Notes under the pieces: generated by a model
What the model was told of the DNA's origin: nothing
Databases searched by the model: none
What the model saw: only the letters and a program-made list of their open reading frames with translations
Source: Pseudomonadota bacterium
GTDB taxonomy: Bacteria > Desulfobacterota > Desulfovibrionia > Desulfovibrionales > Desulfovibrionaceae
Assembly (NCBI GenBank): GCA_023419375.1
Contig: JAEZYD010000025.1
Coordinates: forward strand, 62,001 to 126,000
Direction: 5' to 3'
Length of the DNA: 64,000 nucleotides
Translations under genes and position numbers: made by a program
In this document: positions 1 through 9,709 of the stretch, piece after piece
Layout of the letters: each line of letters starts with the position of its first letter
How positions within the stretch are numbered: the first letter of the stretch is position 1

Positions 1-541
1 TCAGGCGATCGACAGTGGTCATGGTGAGGCCCGGAATGTTGCGAGCGGAACGAACCAGCGCGCTGTCTTCGGCGGGTGCCACGATGAGAGCCTTGGAAAG
101 GCCCAGCGTGTCGGCAACCTTGGCGAAATGCTTGGTCTTGGCTTCGGGCAGTTCAATACCCTTGACCACCATCAGGGTCGCGGCAGCCAGGCGGCTCGAC
201 AGGGCCATCTTCATGGCCAGGGCGCGCACCTTGCTGTTAACCTTGAAGCTGTAGTCGCGGGGGCTGGGTCCGAAGATGATGGCGCCACCGCGCCAAATGG
301 GCGAACGGTTGGAGCCGGAACGGGCGCGGCCCGTACCCTTCTGCTTCCAGGGCTTAACGCCGCCGCCGGAAACCAGCGCACGGGTCTTTGCCATATGCGT
401 GCCGGCGCGTTTGGCCGCCATCTGGGCGCGCGCCACGAGATTGAGGATTTCGGGCCTCACCTCGATTTCGAACACGTCGGAAGCCAGCGTGATTTCGCCG
501 CTTTCCTGCTTGTTCTGGTCATATACTTTCACGGTAGCCAT
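1..541 (-). CDS. rplD: 50S ribosomal protein L4 (3' end outside the window)
   Basis: Primary rRNA-binding protein of the large subunit. In many bacteria it is also the autogenous repressor of the S10 operon. The 180 codons present start MATVKVYDQ and contain the conserved loop with GGGVKPWKQKGTGRARSGS and the WRGG segment that lines the exit tunnel. About 25 residues of the usual ~206 are missing past the left edge. It is third in the order rpsJ-rplC-rplD, starting 11 bases after rplC stops, which is the standard S10 operon arrangement. Confidence 0.97.
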   Translation of the reverse strand, partial: MATVKVYDQNKQESGEITLASDVFEIEVRPEILNLVARAQMAAKRAGTHMAKTRALVSGGGVKPWKQKGTGRARSGSNRSPIWRGGAIIFGPSPRDYSFKVNSKVRALAMKMALSSRLAAATLMVVKGIELPEAKTKHFAKVADTLGLSKALIVAPAEDSALVRSARNIPGLTMTTVDRL

Positions 542-552
542 TGCTGCTTCCT

Positions 553-1182
553 CTACTGCTTGCGGATCAGCACCAGCCCGTTCTTGGGGCCGGGCACGGA
601 ACCTTTGACCAGAATGACGTTGTCCTCAGGACGCACATCAACGATGGTCAGGCCCATTTCCGTAACGGTTTCATTGCCCCAATGGCCCGCCATTTTCCGA
701 CCCTTAAAAACGTGGCCAGGAAAGGTGTTGTTACCAATGGAACCATTGTTGCGGTGCACCTTTTCGCAGCCGTGGGTATCTTTGGAACCGGCGAAATTCC
801 AGCGGCGCATACGCCCCTGGTAGCCTTTACCCATGCTTGTGCCGGTCACCTTGACCGTATCGCCTGCGGCGAAAATTTCAACGGTCAGTTCCTGACCCAG
901 CTCCTGCTCCGGCGCACCCGCAAGGCGGATTTCGCGCAGATGGCGGAAAAGACCCTTGCCAGCCTTGGCAAAGTGTCCCTGCATAGCCTTGGTGCTGTGC
1001 TTTTCCTTAGCGGGGGTCAGCGCGATCTGAACGGCGTTGTAGCCGTCAGTGTCCGCAGTTTTGACCTGGGTGACGGGGCACGGACCGGCCTCAATCACCG
1101 TGACGGGCACGGCAGCGCCAGCGCCGTCAAATATGCGGGTCATACCAAGTTTGCGACCCAAAATTCCCATTTTCTCAGCCAT
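553..1182 (-). CDS. rplC: 50S ribosomal protein L3
   Basis: Early-assembling large-subunit protein that binds near the 3' end of 23S rRNA and reaches the peptidyl transferase centre. The 209 residues are a normal length. The family N-terminus (GILGRKLGMTRIF) and the central glycine-rich extension around GTSMGKGYQG and RRWNF are present. The start at 1182 follows rpsJ by 12 bases, with a purine-rich stretch (GAGAGGC) just upstream. It is co-transcribed with rpsJ and rplD. Confidence 0.98.
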   Translation of the reverse strand: MAEKMGILGRKLGMTRIFDGAGAAVPVTVIEAGPCPVTQVKTADTDGYNAVQIALTPAKEKHSTKAMQGHFAKAGKGLFRHLREIRLAGAPEQELGQELTVEIFAAGDTVKVTGTSMGKGYQGRMRRWNFAGSKDTHGCEKVHRNNGSIGNNTFPGHVFKGRKMAGHWGNETVTEMGLTIVDVRPEDNVILVKGSVPGPKNGLVLIRKQ

Positions 1183-1194
1183 GACTGCCTCTCG

Positions 1195-1512
1195 CTAGAG
1201 CTTGATTTCCACGTCCACACCGGCGGGCAACGAAAGCTTGCCCAGCGCGTCGACGGTCTGCTGCGTGGGTTCCAGGATATCCATGAGCCGCTTGTGAATG
1301 CGCATTTCAAACTGCTCACGGGACTTTTTGTCCACATGCACGGAACGCTGCACGGTGTACTTGTGAATGTTGGTGGGCAGGGGAATTGGTCCCGCCACAC
1401 CGGCACCGGTATTGCGCGCCGTATCCACGATTTCCGCAACGGCTTTATCCAGAATGCGGTAATCGTAGGCTTTGAGCTTGATCCGAATGCGATCGCTGCT
1501 AACTGTCGTCAT
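1195..1512 (-). CDS. rpsJ: 30S ribosomal protein S10, first gene of the S10 operon
   Basis: Protein of the 30S head that also serves as NusE in transcription antitermination. I placed the start at 1512 (MTTVSSDRIRIKLKAYDYR), giving 105 residues, the usual length. The upstream in-frame ATG at 1578 would add 22 residues that do not look like S10. GGAGTAG lies a few bases before the chosen ATG. The family motifs YDYRILD, PIPLPT and the C-terminal VDVEIKL are visible. No tuf or fusA gene precedes it here, unlike in many bacteria. Confidence 0.97.
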   Translation of the reverse strand: MTTVSSDRIRIKLKAYDYRILDKAVAEIVDTARNTGAGVAGPIPLPTNIHKYTVQRSVHVDKKSREQFEMRIHKRLMDILEPTQQTVDALGKLSLPAGVDVEIKL

Positions 1513-2277
1513 TGTGCCTACTCCGTTTGCAAAAACATCCCGCGCGGCCCAGTGGGCTACGAGCGCGGGCTCCTTCACAGCATACGCGGGCCATGAAGCA
1601 TGGCCCGAAGGGCCGACCTCACCCTGGCAAGGAACGGAAAACGGAGCAACGTAAGGGGTTGCGCTAATGCGCGCATCACGCCTGAAATTTCAGGAAGAAT
1701 TCGGAAGATTGGACGCCTGAACGCGCCTGCATCATCCGCGTGATGCTCCCCAGCGTCGCCCAGGCTAAGCCACTCCATAGAAAGAGCGGCTAAGCGGTCC
1801 CGCAGGGTCACCAAATGGGGGCTATCCCCCTACCTTACAGCCCCGGGTCACGCGCGGCCTGGGGGCTGCGGTGGGATCCGTCTTTGGGCTGGAACGGCTC
1901 GACATTGTCCGGCATTCGGTAACGCCTGCACATGTCAAAACCCTCCGCAACCATACTGTGGTCGCTTTGGGTGCATCAGGATGGGCTCAACCCACCCTTC
2001 CCTGCCGTCCAGGGAACGCCGATAAAAATTCCTTCTTATCGCGCGGAGATTTTTTCTATCCAAGTTCCTCTTGAACGTCAAGCCATTTTTGCATTATTTT
2101 TATCACGTCATCCAGGTTTTTTGCCGCGCCAATCTTACTTCTTGACGCCTGCCTTTGCAAAAACTAAAAGAGCCGCACCCCTCCGGCAATTTGCCAAGAT
2201 GACGCACTTTCGTTGCACATTCTACACCATTTTGCGCAAACTTGTCATCTTAGCTGTCGCTATTTTCAGGAGATGCC
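1513..2277. other. Divergent intergenic region between the S10 operon and the receiver-TPR gene
   Basis: A 765-base stretch with no convincing gene. The open frames in it, such as a 79-codon minus frame ending at 1575, have no ribosome site or family resemblance. It should hold the S10 operon promoter and leader on the minus strand and the promoter of the gene at 2278 on the plus strand. The part from about 2000 to 2277 is clearly more AT-rich than the rest. I could not fix -35/-10 boxes with confidence. Confidence 0.6.
1587..1607 (-). promoter_or_regulatory. Perfect stem-loop in the S10 operon leader
   Basis: CGGGCCATG (1587-1595) pairs perfectly with CATGGCCCG (1599-1607) around a 3-base loop, 75 bases upstream of the rpsJ start on the minus strand. 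No run of T follows, so it is not a simple terminator. It could be part of an autoregulatory leader, as L4 uses in other bacteria, but no homology to a known leader is claimed. Confidence 0.5.
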
Positions 2278-3642
2278 ATGTCCATGATCGATGCCGCCAA
2301 CAGGGCAAAACTCAATTCATATCAAGACACTGTCATTAATTACATTACGAAAGAGAATGGACATATTCTGGCAGTAAGCGATGACCAGGCCTTTTGCACG
2401 CAGTTGCGCCTTACCCTCGCCAAAGAGATGGGACTTACGGCGCAAAGTATATTCACCGCCATTGCCGACCCCCGCATGATGCTTCGCGAACTGCGCGACA
2501 TTCTGGCCCGGCACCCTGCCCCTCTTATCTTTATGGAACGCATTATTGGCGGCCAGGATTTGAGCTTCCTGGTGGGCCAGATCAAGCAAGCCTTCACCGC
2601 GCTCAAGATTATTGTGCTCACGAGCGATGTGCAGCGCGACCGCCTGATGCTGCTTCACGAGGTCGGGGCGGACAACTTTATCGCCAAGCCTGTTTCTGCC
2701 AATACGCTCATTGAAAAGATGGCTTTTACCCTCAGGCCGCAAAGCAAGCTTGGTCAGGTCATTGACGTGGCAAAGAAGCTGCTGGCGCAAAAAAAATACG
2801 ACATGGCTTTGACCGCCTGCCAGAAAGTCTTGCAGCTCAAGCCGGGCAGCGCGGCTGCGTTTCTGCTTATGGGCGATATCTTCCGCGCCACCCAGCAATA
2901 CGACAAAGCCCGCATCGCCTATGAATCTGCCGCCAAGTCTGCCGATCTCTACCTCGCCCCGCTTCAGCGCCTTGCAGAGATGTACGCGGAAATTGGGGAT
3001 GTGCCCCAGCAGGTACGTTACCTCGAAAAGCTCGATTCGATCTCGCCCCTCAACGTGAACCGCAAGGTGAGCCTTGGCGAGGCTCATCTGGCCAACGGCG
3101 ATGTGGAAAAGGCCGAGGCCTTTTTTGAGAAAGCTGTAGTGCAGATGAACCGGGAAGCTGCCGATGGCCTCAGCGCGCTTTCAAGCCGCATTGCCAGCAT
3201 TTATGGCGAGCGTGACCCGGAAAAGGCAGAAAAATTTCTGCGCAACAGCCTTGAGGCCAAGGGCAAACGACTGGGGCGGGAAGACCTGGCCCTGTTCAAC
3301 CAGCTGGGCATCAGCCTGCGCAGGCAGGGCCGCTGGCAGGACGCCATTACGGAATACAAGCGCGCCATCAAAATCGCCCCCGACGATCCAACGCTCTATT
3401 ATAATGTAGGCATGGCCTTTGCCGAAGGCGCGGATTTTATCCAGGCCAAGGCAAATCTGGTAAAGGCTCTGGATCTGGAACCAGAAATGGTCAAGAGCAG
3501 CGCCTCCATCGCCTGCAACTTTGGGGCGGTCTTTCTTCAGTCGGGCGATCGTGACAGGTCAGTGCAGTTCTTTCAGTTGGCCCTTGCCCTTAAGCCCGGC
3601 ATGAAACTCGCCCTTCAAGGCCTGGAGCGCGCAAGAAAATGA
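2278..3642 (+). CDS. Receiver-like domain plus TPR protein, phospho-acceptor Asp replaced by Glu
   Basis: A 454-residue soluble protein. Residues ~28-150 have a CheY-like fold: acidic pair SDD (34-36), strand LIFMER where the phospho-acceptor Asp is Glu87, Thr115 in VLTSD, and Lys137 in FIAKPVS. The rest is tetratricopeptide repeats (about six, residues ~160-450), suited to holding partner proteins. A Glu at the acceptor site often mimics phosphorylation, so the domain may be locked in one state; this is inference. AGGAG lies 5 bases before the ATG. It stands alone, with secA starting 373 bases downstream. Receiver-TPR proteins are common in Desulfovibrio, but the output is unknown. Confidence 0.85.
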   Translation: MSMIDAANRAKLNSYQDTVINYITKENGHILAVSDDQAFCTQLRLTLAKEMGLTAQSIFTAIADPRMMLRELRDILARHPAPLIFMERIIGGQDLSFLVGQIKQAFTALKIIVLTSDVQRDRLMLLHEVGADNFIAKPVSANTLIEKMAFTLRPQSKLGQVIDVAKKLLAQKKYDMALTACQKVLQLKPGSAAAFLLMGDIFRATQQYDKARIAYESAAKSADLYLAPLQRLAEMYAEIGDVPQQVRYLEKLDSISPLNVNRKVSLGEAHLANGDVEKAEAFFEKAVVQMNREAADGLSALSSRIASIYGERDPEKAEKFLRNSLEAKGKRLGREDLALFNQLGISLRRQGRWQDAITEYKRAIKIAPDDPTLYYNVGMAFAEGADFIQAKANLVKALDLEPEMVKSSASIACNFGAVFLQSGDRDRSVQFFQLALALKPGMKLALQGLERARK

Positions 3643-3765
3643 CGTTGTGAGGCTGTCGGCCGGCACGGCATGGGCGCACGCGTGCATCCCACCTGTTCTC
3701 TGACCAATAATATTTTTGGCGCGTCACATTGCCAACCTCAATATTATGTCTTATTTTTAAGAGAT

Positions 3766-3798
3766 GCCGTGTATTGTCCCCTTGGGATAAGACACGGC
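3766..3798 (+). promoter_or_regulatory. Two-storey stem-loop upstream of secA
   Basis: GCCGTGT (3766-3772) pairs with ACACGGC (3792-3798). Inside, TCCC pairs with GGGA around a CTT loop, leaving a symmetric 4/4 internal loop (ATTG opposite TAAG). No T-run follows. It reads as a structured RNA element in the secA leader or as the tail of the preceding transcript. Its function is unknown. Confidence 0.45.
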
Positions 3799-3900
3799 GA
3801 ATGCAGCACATTCCGCAGCGCACCCAAGATTGGTGTTTGCGCAGCGCAAGCGACCGGCCATTGCGCTAGACAGATCAGATCGAAAATGTTTGTCTGCACA

Positions 3901-3923
3901 GCGCGGATTCTGAGAATCCGCGC
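3901..3923. promoter_or_regulatory. Perfect 11-bp inverted repeat 93 bases upstream of secA
   Basis: GCGCGGATTCT (3901-3911) and AGAATCCGCGC (3913-3923) are exact reverse complements around a single G. The near-zero spacer suits a dimeric DNA-binding protein at least as well as an RNA hairpin. There is no T-tract on either side. It is the strongest candidate operator before secA, and the binding protein is unknown. Confidence 0.55.
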
Positions 3924-4015
3924 CACGGTTGCTTCTCCGTTACGGACGAGACAGTAGAGATACTCAGGTGGTAAGCGAGCATTTCAAAGTGAAAATGCTC
4001 TAGTAAGGAGACTTC

Positions 4016-6595
<2,580 letters not shown>

Positions 6596-6622
6596 AACAA
6601 AATCTTGCAAGAGATGTAATTC

Positions 6623-6651
6623 AAGGGCGGGGTCGTTAACACCTCGCCCTT
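6623..6651 (+). terminator. Probable secA terminator
   Basis: AAGGGCGGGG (6623-6632) pairs with CCTCGCCCTT (6642-6651), with one G-T wobble, around a 9-base loop. Only a weak T-rich stretch follows (TAACTTAT), so termination may be partial. Confidence 0.6.
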
Positions 6652-6743
6652 AACTTATCGGCAAGCTATTGCTTCTGCCCTGCGCAACGGTCATATTATG
6701 ACATGGAGTCCCGATAGGCTGCAGACCACGCCAGATAGTCTGA

Positions 6744-6770
6744 TTGGCTTTTGGGCATTAGGCGTATATT
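6744..6770 (+). promoter_or_regulatory. Candidate promoter of the toxin-antitoxin pair
   Basis: TTGGCT (6744-6749) and TATATT (6765-6770) are separated by 15 bases, 32 bases before the antitoxin ATG. The -10 is good. The spacing is shorter than the usual 16-18, so the -35 assignment is uncertain. Confidence 0.4.
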
Positions 6771-6801
6771 GTAGTTCAGCAAATATGAAGGAGGCGTTGG
6801 C

Positions 6802-6999
6802 ATGGCTCAAACGACAACACTTTCCCATAGGCTGGAATGCGCAATCCACTCACAGTATCTTGAATCTCTGGAAATTTCCGCTGAGGAATACCGGAAATTA
6901 CAAGAAATGCTTGAGCAGGGGCTTACGGAAGAACAAGGCATTGCTGCCATCAGACAGTGGTTGGATTGCCATGAACCGATACAACAGCAACCAGAGTGA
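6802..6999 (+). CDS. VbhA-like antitoxin of a Fic AMP-transferase
   Basis: 65 residues preceded by AAGGAGG. The segment AIHSQYLESLEIS (residues ~15-27) resembles the inhibitory helix of class I Fic antitoxins such as Bartonella VbhA. In those, a motif S/T-x-x-x-E-G/N places a Glu into the Fic active site and blocks ATP gamma-phosphate orientation. Here Ser17 and Glu21 fit and residue 22 is Ser rather than Gly/Asn. A second helix (residues 26-55) follows. The gene overlaps the fic gene by 29 bases, so the two are translationally coupled and made together, as expected for an antitoxin and toxin. Confidence 0.8.
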   Translation: MAQTTTLSHRLECAIHSQYLESLEISAEEYRKLQEMLEQGLTEEQGIAAIRQWLDCHEPIQQQPE

Positions 7000-7555
7000 C
7001 CCTTATATTCTCAACAATGGCGTGCTACTGAATCGACTTGGCATTACCGGGCAGAGTGATCTGGATATGGCGGAACGCCTTTTTGTTGCATGGCGCGAAG
7101 CCAACCTTTCCCGATCTGTTACCTATGACGATCAACTGCTCAGCCGCATCCACCTGCATCTTTTTCAGGATTTGTATCAGTGGGCAGGACAGTACAGAAC
7201 GGTCAACATAAGCAAGGGGGAAGCCCCTTTTGCACCGCCACAGAACATTGCGTCATCAATAAAATCACTTGTTGCTAAATATCCGCACAAGATTTTGCTC
7301 AGTGCTTCTACAGAAAATTTTGCAACAATCCTGGCTGAAATTATCTCCGAGTATAATGCCATCCATCCATTCCGTGAAGGCAACGGGCGTTCCATCCGTG
7401 CGCTGGCGGTTCTGTTGGCCGAACATTGCAGGCACAGACTGAACTGGACGCCCATAACGCGCGAACTGTGGACCAAGGCCTCTGCGATAGTTTTTACGGC
7501 TCCACGGACAGTATGGAGCGGCTTGTTTGGCTGGCGATGGGCTTACGCTGAATGA
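6971..7555 (+). CDS. fic: Fic-domain AMP-transferase toxin, probable C-terminal frameshift
   Basis: Likely transfers AMP from ATP to a hydroxyl of a target protein. The 194-residue frame starts MNRYNSNQSDPY inside the antitoxin gene; an in-frame ATG further upstream would overlap the whole antitoxin. The catalytic loop is intact: HPFREGNGRSIR at 132-143, with catalytic His132, Mg-binding Glu137 and Arg140. The substrate-positioning flap is near residues 79-92 (INISKGEAPFAPP-like). The last ~24 residues look out of frame. From about 7482, the -1 frame reads CDSFYGSTDSMERLVWLAMGLR and stops at 7551. That resembles the normal Fic C-terminal helix after WTKAS, so one base seems lost near 7482. 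The catalytic core is unaffected; stability may not be. Confidence 0.85.
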   Translation: MNRYNSNQSDPYILNNGVLLNRLGITGQSDLDMAERLFVAWREANLSRSVTYDDQLLSRIHLHLFQDLYQWAGQYRTVNISKGEAPFAPPQNIASSIKSLVAKYPHKILLSASTENFATILAEIISEYNAIHPFREGNGRSIRALAVLLAEHCRHRLNWTPITRELWTKASAIVFTAPRTVWSGLFGWRWAYAE

Positions 7556-7636
7556 TGCATTTGCACAGTGGAATTTTATTCGCTCTGCGTTGCACGGGCA
7601 TGCAGGTTTGGTCCGGCTATTAACCTGGCGAAAGAC

Positions 7637-7663
7637 AAAAGGCGGGGACAACCCCGCCTTTTT
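7637..7663. terminator. Rho-independent terminator, bidirectional
   Basis: AAAAGGCGGGG (7637-7647), a 4-base loop, CCCCGCC (7652-7658) then TTTTT. The A-run on the left and T-run on the right allow termination of both the fic transcript and the convergent SMR-exporter transcript. Confidence 0.9.
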
Positions 7664-7734
7664 ACGTTCCATGCTCTGTCGTGTGCAGTAACGATGCTCA
7701 CGCGGCGATCACGCGGCGCGATAGGCAAAACGTC

Positions 7735-8058
7735 CTACGCCTGGGATGAAAAAAACTTTGTCCCTACGCTGCCGATGATAATAAGGGCGATGAACAACAG
7801 CTGGGGCAGCGAAACCTTGTCGCCGAAAAAAAGCGCTCCGCCCAGAACCACGCCCACAGTGCCAGCGCCTGTCCAGAGGGCATAGGTCATCCCAGCCGGG
7901 AGCCCGCGCATGGCCAGCGCCAGCAGGCCCATATTCACAAAGCTCAGCGCAATGGGCACTGCCGCAGCCTGCCAGTTGCCCAGCGAAGAAGCCCACTTGA
8001 GGCTGAGCGCCCACAAAATCTCGGTCACCACGGCCAAACTCAATGCAAACCATGCCAT
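7735..8058 (-). CDS. Small multidrug resistance (SMR) transporter, Gdx/SugE-like
   Basis: 107 residues, four predicted membrane helices, a dual-topology dimer in the family. It exchanges protons for a cation. The conserved membrane Glu is in TEILWALSLK (residue ~12), and the segment LPAGMTYALWTGAGTVG matches the SugE/Gdx branch, which exports guanidinium, better than the EmrE drug branch. The start at 8058 (MAWFALSLAVV) follows AGGAGT. A longer frame upstream has no ribosome site. I looked for a guanidine riboswitch in the 140 bases upstream and could not recognise one, so the substrate stays inferred. Confidence 0.88.
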   Translation of the reverse strand: MAWFALSLAVVTEILWALSLKWASSLGNWQAAAVPIALSFVNMGLLALAMRGLPAGMTYALWTGAGTVGVVLGGALFFGDKVSLPQLLFIALIIIGSVGTKFFSSQA

Positions 8059-8199
8059 ATCCAATACTCCTTTGCGTGGGCTCGGATAAAAAGGCACGGC
8101 CTGCGGAAACCCAAAAGAGCAGAACAATGCATCCACGGAACGGCGTACAACTGCCATCTGTCCACAAATGTGTCAACCCGAGAATCCTGCTCCCGAAAA

Positions 8200-9609
8200 T
8201 CAGAAATAATCCGAAAAATACGGTTTGTCCGGCGGGATCAGCGTCTCCAGCGTTTTCAGCAGATGATAGTCCATGTCGATGCGGTCATTGTTGTACAGAT
8301 AGGTGGGGCGCTTGTAGCCCATCAGCATAGTTGTAAGCGTTTTGATATCCAGTGAAAGGCGATGGCCCGTGCTCCAGGTGTTTACCTTTTCGCAAAAAGT
8401 GCGCCCGTCACGCCAGCTCACATGGAAGATGCCATTGTTCCACGGAGCCATGACATCGCTCACTTCCAGTTCAAGCGTCAGCTTGGGGTCTTCAAACTGG
8501 AAGGAATACAGCTCAATAAAGCGCTGCACATCCACAATGCGGGCCATGGCGTAGGGCTGAATACTCTCGTCAATTTCGCTGTCTTCAAACTGAAAGGCAA
8601 TGGGCTCGCCAGTGTAGTTGGCGCCTTCCACCTTGGTGATCATGGAAAAATGGGCGCTGATGTAGTTCCAGATGCCGTACTTGGCCTCCTGGTTCAGGTA
8701 GACCATTTCCTTGATGCTGAAAACTTCGTTCTCTATGTAGTAGATAACATAGCCCAGAGGCTTGCCGTCTGCGCTGTAGTACACCGCCGCCATGACGTCG
8801 TCCGAATCCCAGCGCCAGTATTCCTCCCACTCCAGCTTGCCGCGAATGAGCGCGCCGTGTTCCTGAAGGGCAAAATACTTGTAAACGCGGTGCAGGTCTT
8901 CGCACTCGATGTCCACGCGCTCGATCTGCCCGTCCACAGGGTGGCGCTTGGGCAACTGGGTGTCCTTGATGGCAAAGGTCATCTTGTCCGAAACAATCTC
9001 CCAGCCGTGCTTGCGGTACAGGGGGATGGAATAGGGGCAGAGGTAGGAAACAATCTGCTGCTGCGAGCGCATGTATTCAAGGCTTTTGCCAATGAGCGAA
9101 TGGATCAGCCCCCGCCCCGTGTATTCGGGATAGGTAGCCACGCCGGTGATGCCGCCCATTTTGCAGATTTCGCCCTGGATGTTCACTTCCATCGGGTAGA
9201 TGACGATCTGCGAGGCAAGGTGCCCCTTGTAGAACCAGCCCATGACATGCGATGCCTCAAATATGGGCATCTTGGACTGCTTCATTTCCATGTCAGACCA
9301 GCCGATGCGGGCCATTTCAGATGTGCTGACCTGAAAGGCGTAGCGCAGCAGGGCCTCAAACTCCTCAAAATCTTCTTCGCCAAGCTGGCGCAGTTCAAAG
9401 GCTTCTGTGCCTACGTCCTTGCCCGAAGGGGCTTCTCTGTGGGGGGCGGCGGTGCCCTGCGCGGCTGACCCGCGCTCGGGTCGGGCAACAGGAACAAGCG
9501 GCGCGCCATCGTGTTCGTCAGGGGGCACCCCTGCGCCACGAAAAGGATGCGGCTCAAGCCGTGGCCCCTCAAGAGGGGGAAGATGTTGCTGTTTATGAAG
9601 AATACGCAT
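8200..9609 (-). CDS. Eis-like GNAT acetyltransferase
   Basis: 469 residues from ATG 9609, which GGAAGG precedes by 6 bases. Domains in order: a ~60-residue proline/charged N-terminal extension that looks unstructured; a GNAT domain with the acetyl-CoA loop region GITGVATYPEYTGRGLIHSLI (split across residues ~155-175); a second GNAT-like half; and a C-terminal sterol-carrier-like region ending in PPDKPYFSDYF. This tripartite plan is that of Eis, which acetylates amines such as aminoglycosides or Lys side chains in other bacteria. The natural substrate here is unknown. The N-terminal extension is atypical. Confidence 0.82.
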   Translation of the reverse strand: MRILHKQQHLPPLEGPRLEPHPFRGAGVPPDEHDGAPLVPVARPERGSAAQGTAAPHREAPSGKDVGTEAFELRQLGEEDFEEFEALLRYAFQVSTSEMARIGWSDMEMKQSKMPIFEASHVMGWFYKGHLASQIVIYPMEVNIQGEICKMGGITGVATYPEYTGRGLIHSLIGKSLEYMRSQQQIVSYLCPYSIPLYRKHGWEIVSDKMTFAIKDTQLPKRHPVDGQIERVDIECEDLHRVYKYFALQEHGALIRGKLEWEEYWRWDSDDVMAAVYYSADGKPLGYVIYYIENEVFSIKEMVYLNQEAKYGIWNYISAHFSMITKVEGANYTGEPIAFQFEDSEIDESIQPYAMARIVDVQRFIELYSFQFEDPKLTLELEVSDVMAPWNNGIFHVSWRDGRTFCEKVNTWSTGHRLSLDIKTLTTMLMGYKRPTYLYNNDRIDMDYHLLKTLETLIPPDKPYFSDYF

Positions 9610-9709
9610 GCAATGCCTTCCAGATAAGTGTGGAAAACCGCTGTACATCGGGTGACCCGATTGCGCAAGCGGTTTGACTTGGCTGCCGCAAGCGGGCGAT
9701 GGGGGACGG

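Larger units (their letters stand above)
3643..4015 (+). other. Upstream region of secA
   Basis: 373 bases without a credible gene. It contains two secondary-structure elements, listed separately (3766-3798 and 3901-3923), and a ribosome site (AAGGAG) immediately before secA. The promoter was not resolved. In Escherichia coli secA expression responds to secretion stress through an upstream secretion monitor, but no short coding frame with a signal peptide or arrest motif is evident here. Confidence 0.5.

Noticed and set aside
1575..1814. 79-codon minus-strand open frame in the S10 leader
   Set aside because: No ribosome site, no family resemblance, and it overlaps the leader hairpin; most likely not a gene.
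8059..8199. Guanidine riboswitch upstream of the Gdx-like exporter
   Set aside because: None of the conserved loops of the three guanidine riboswitch classes could be recognised.
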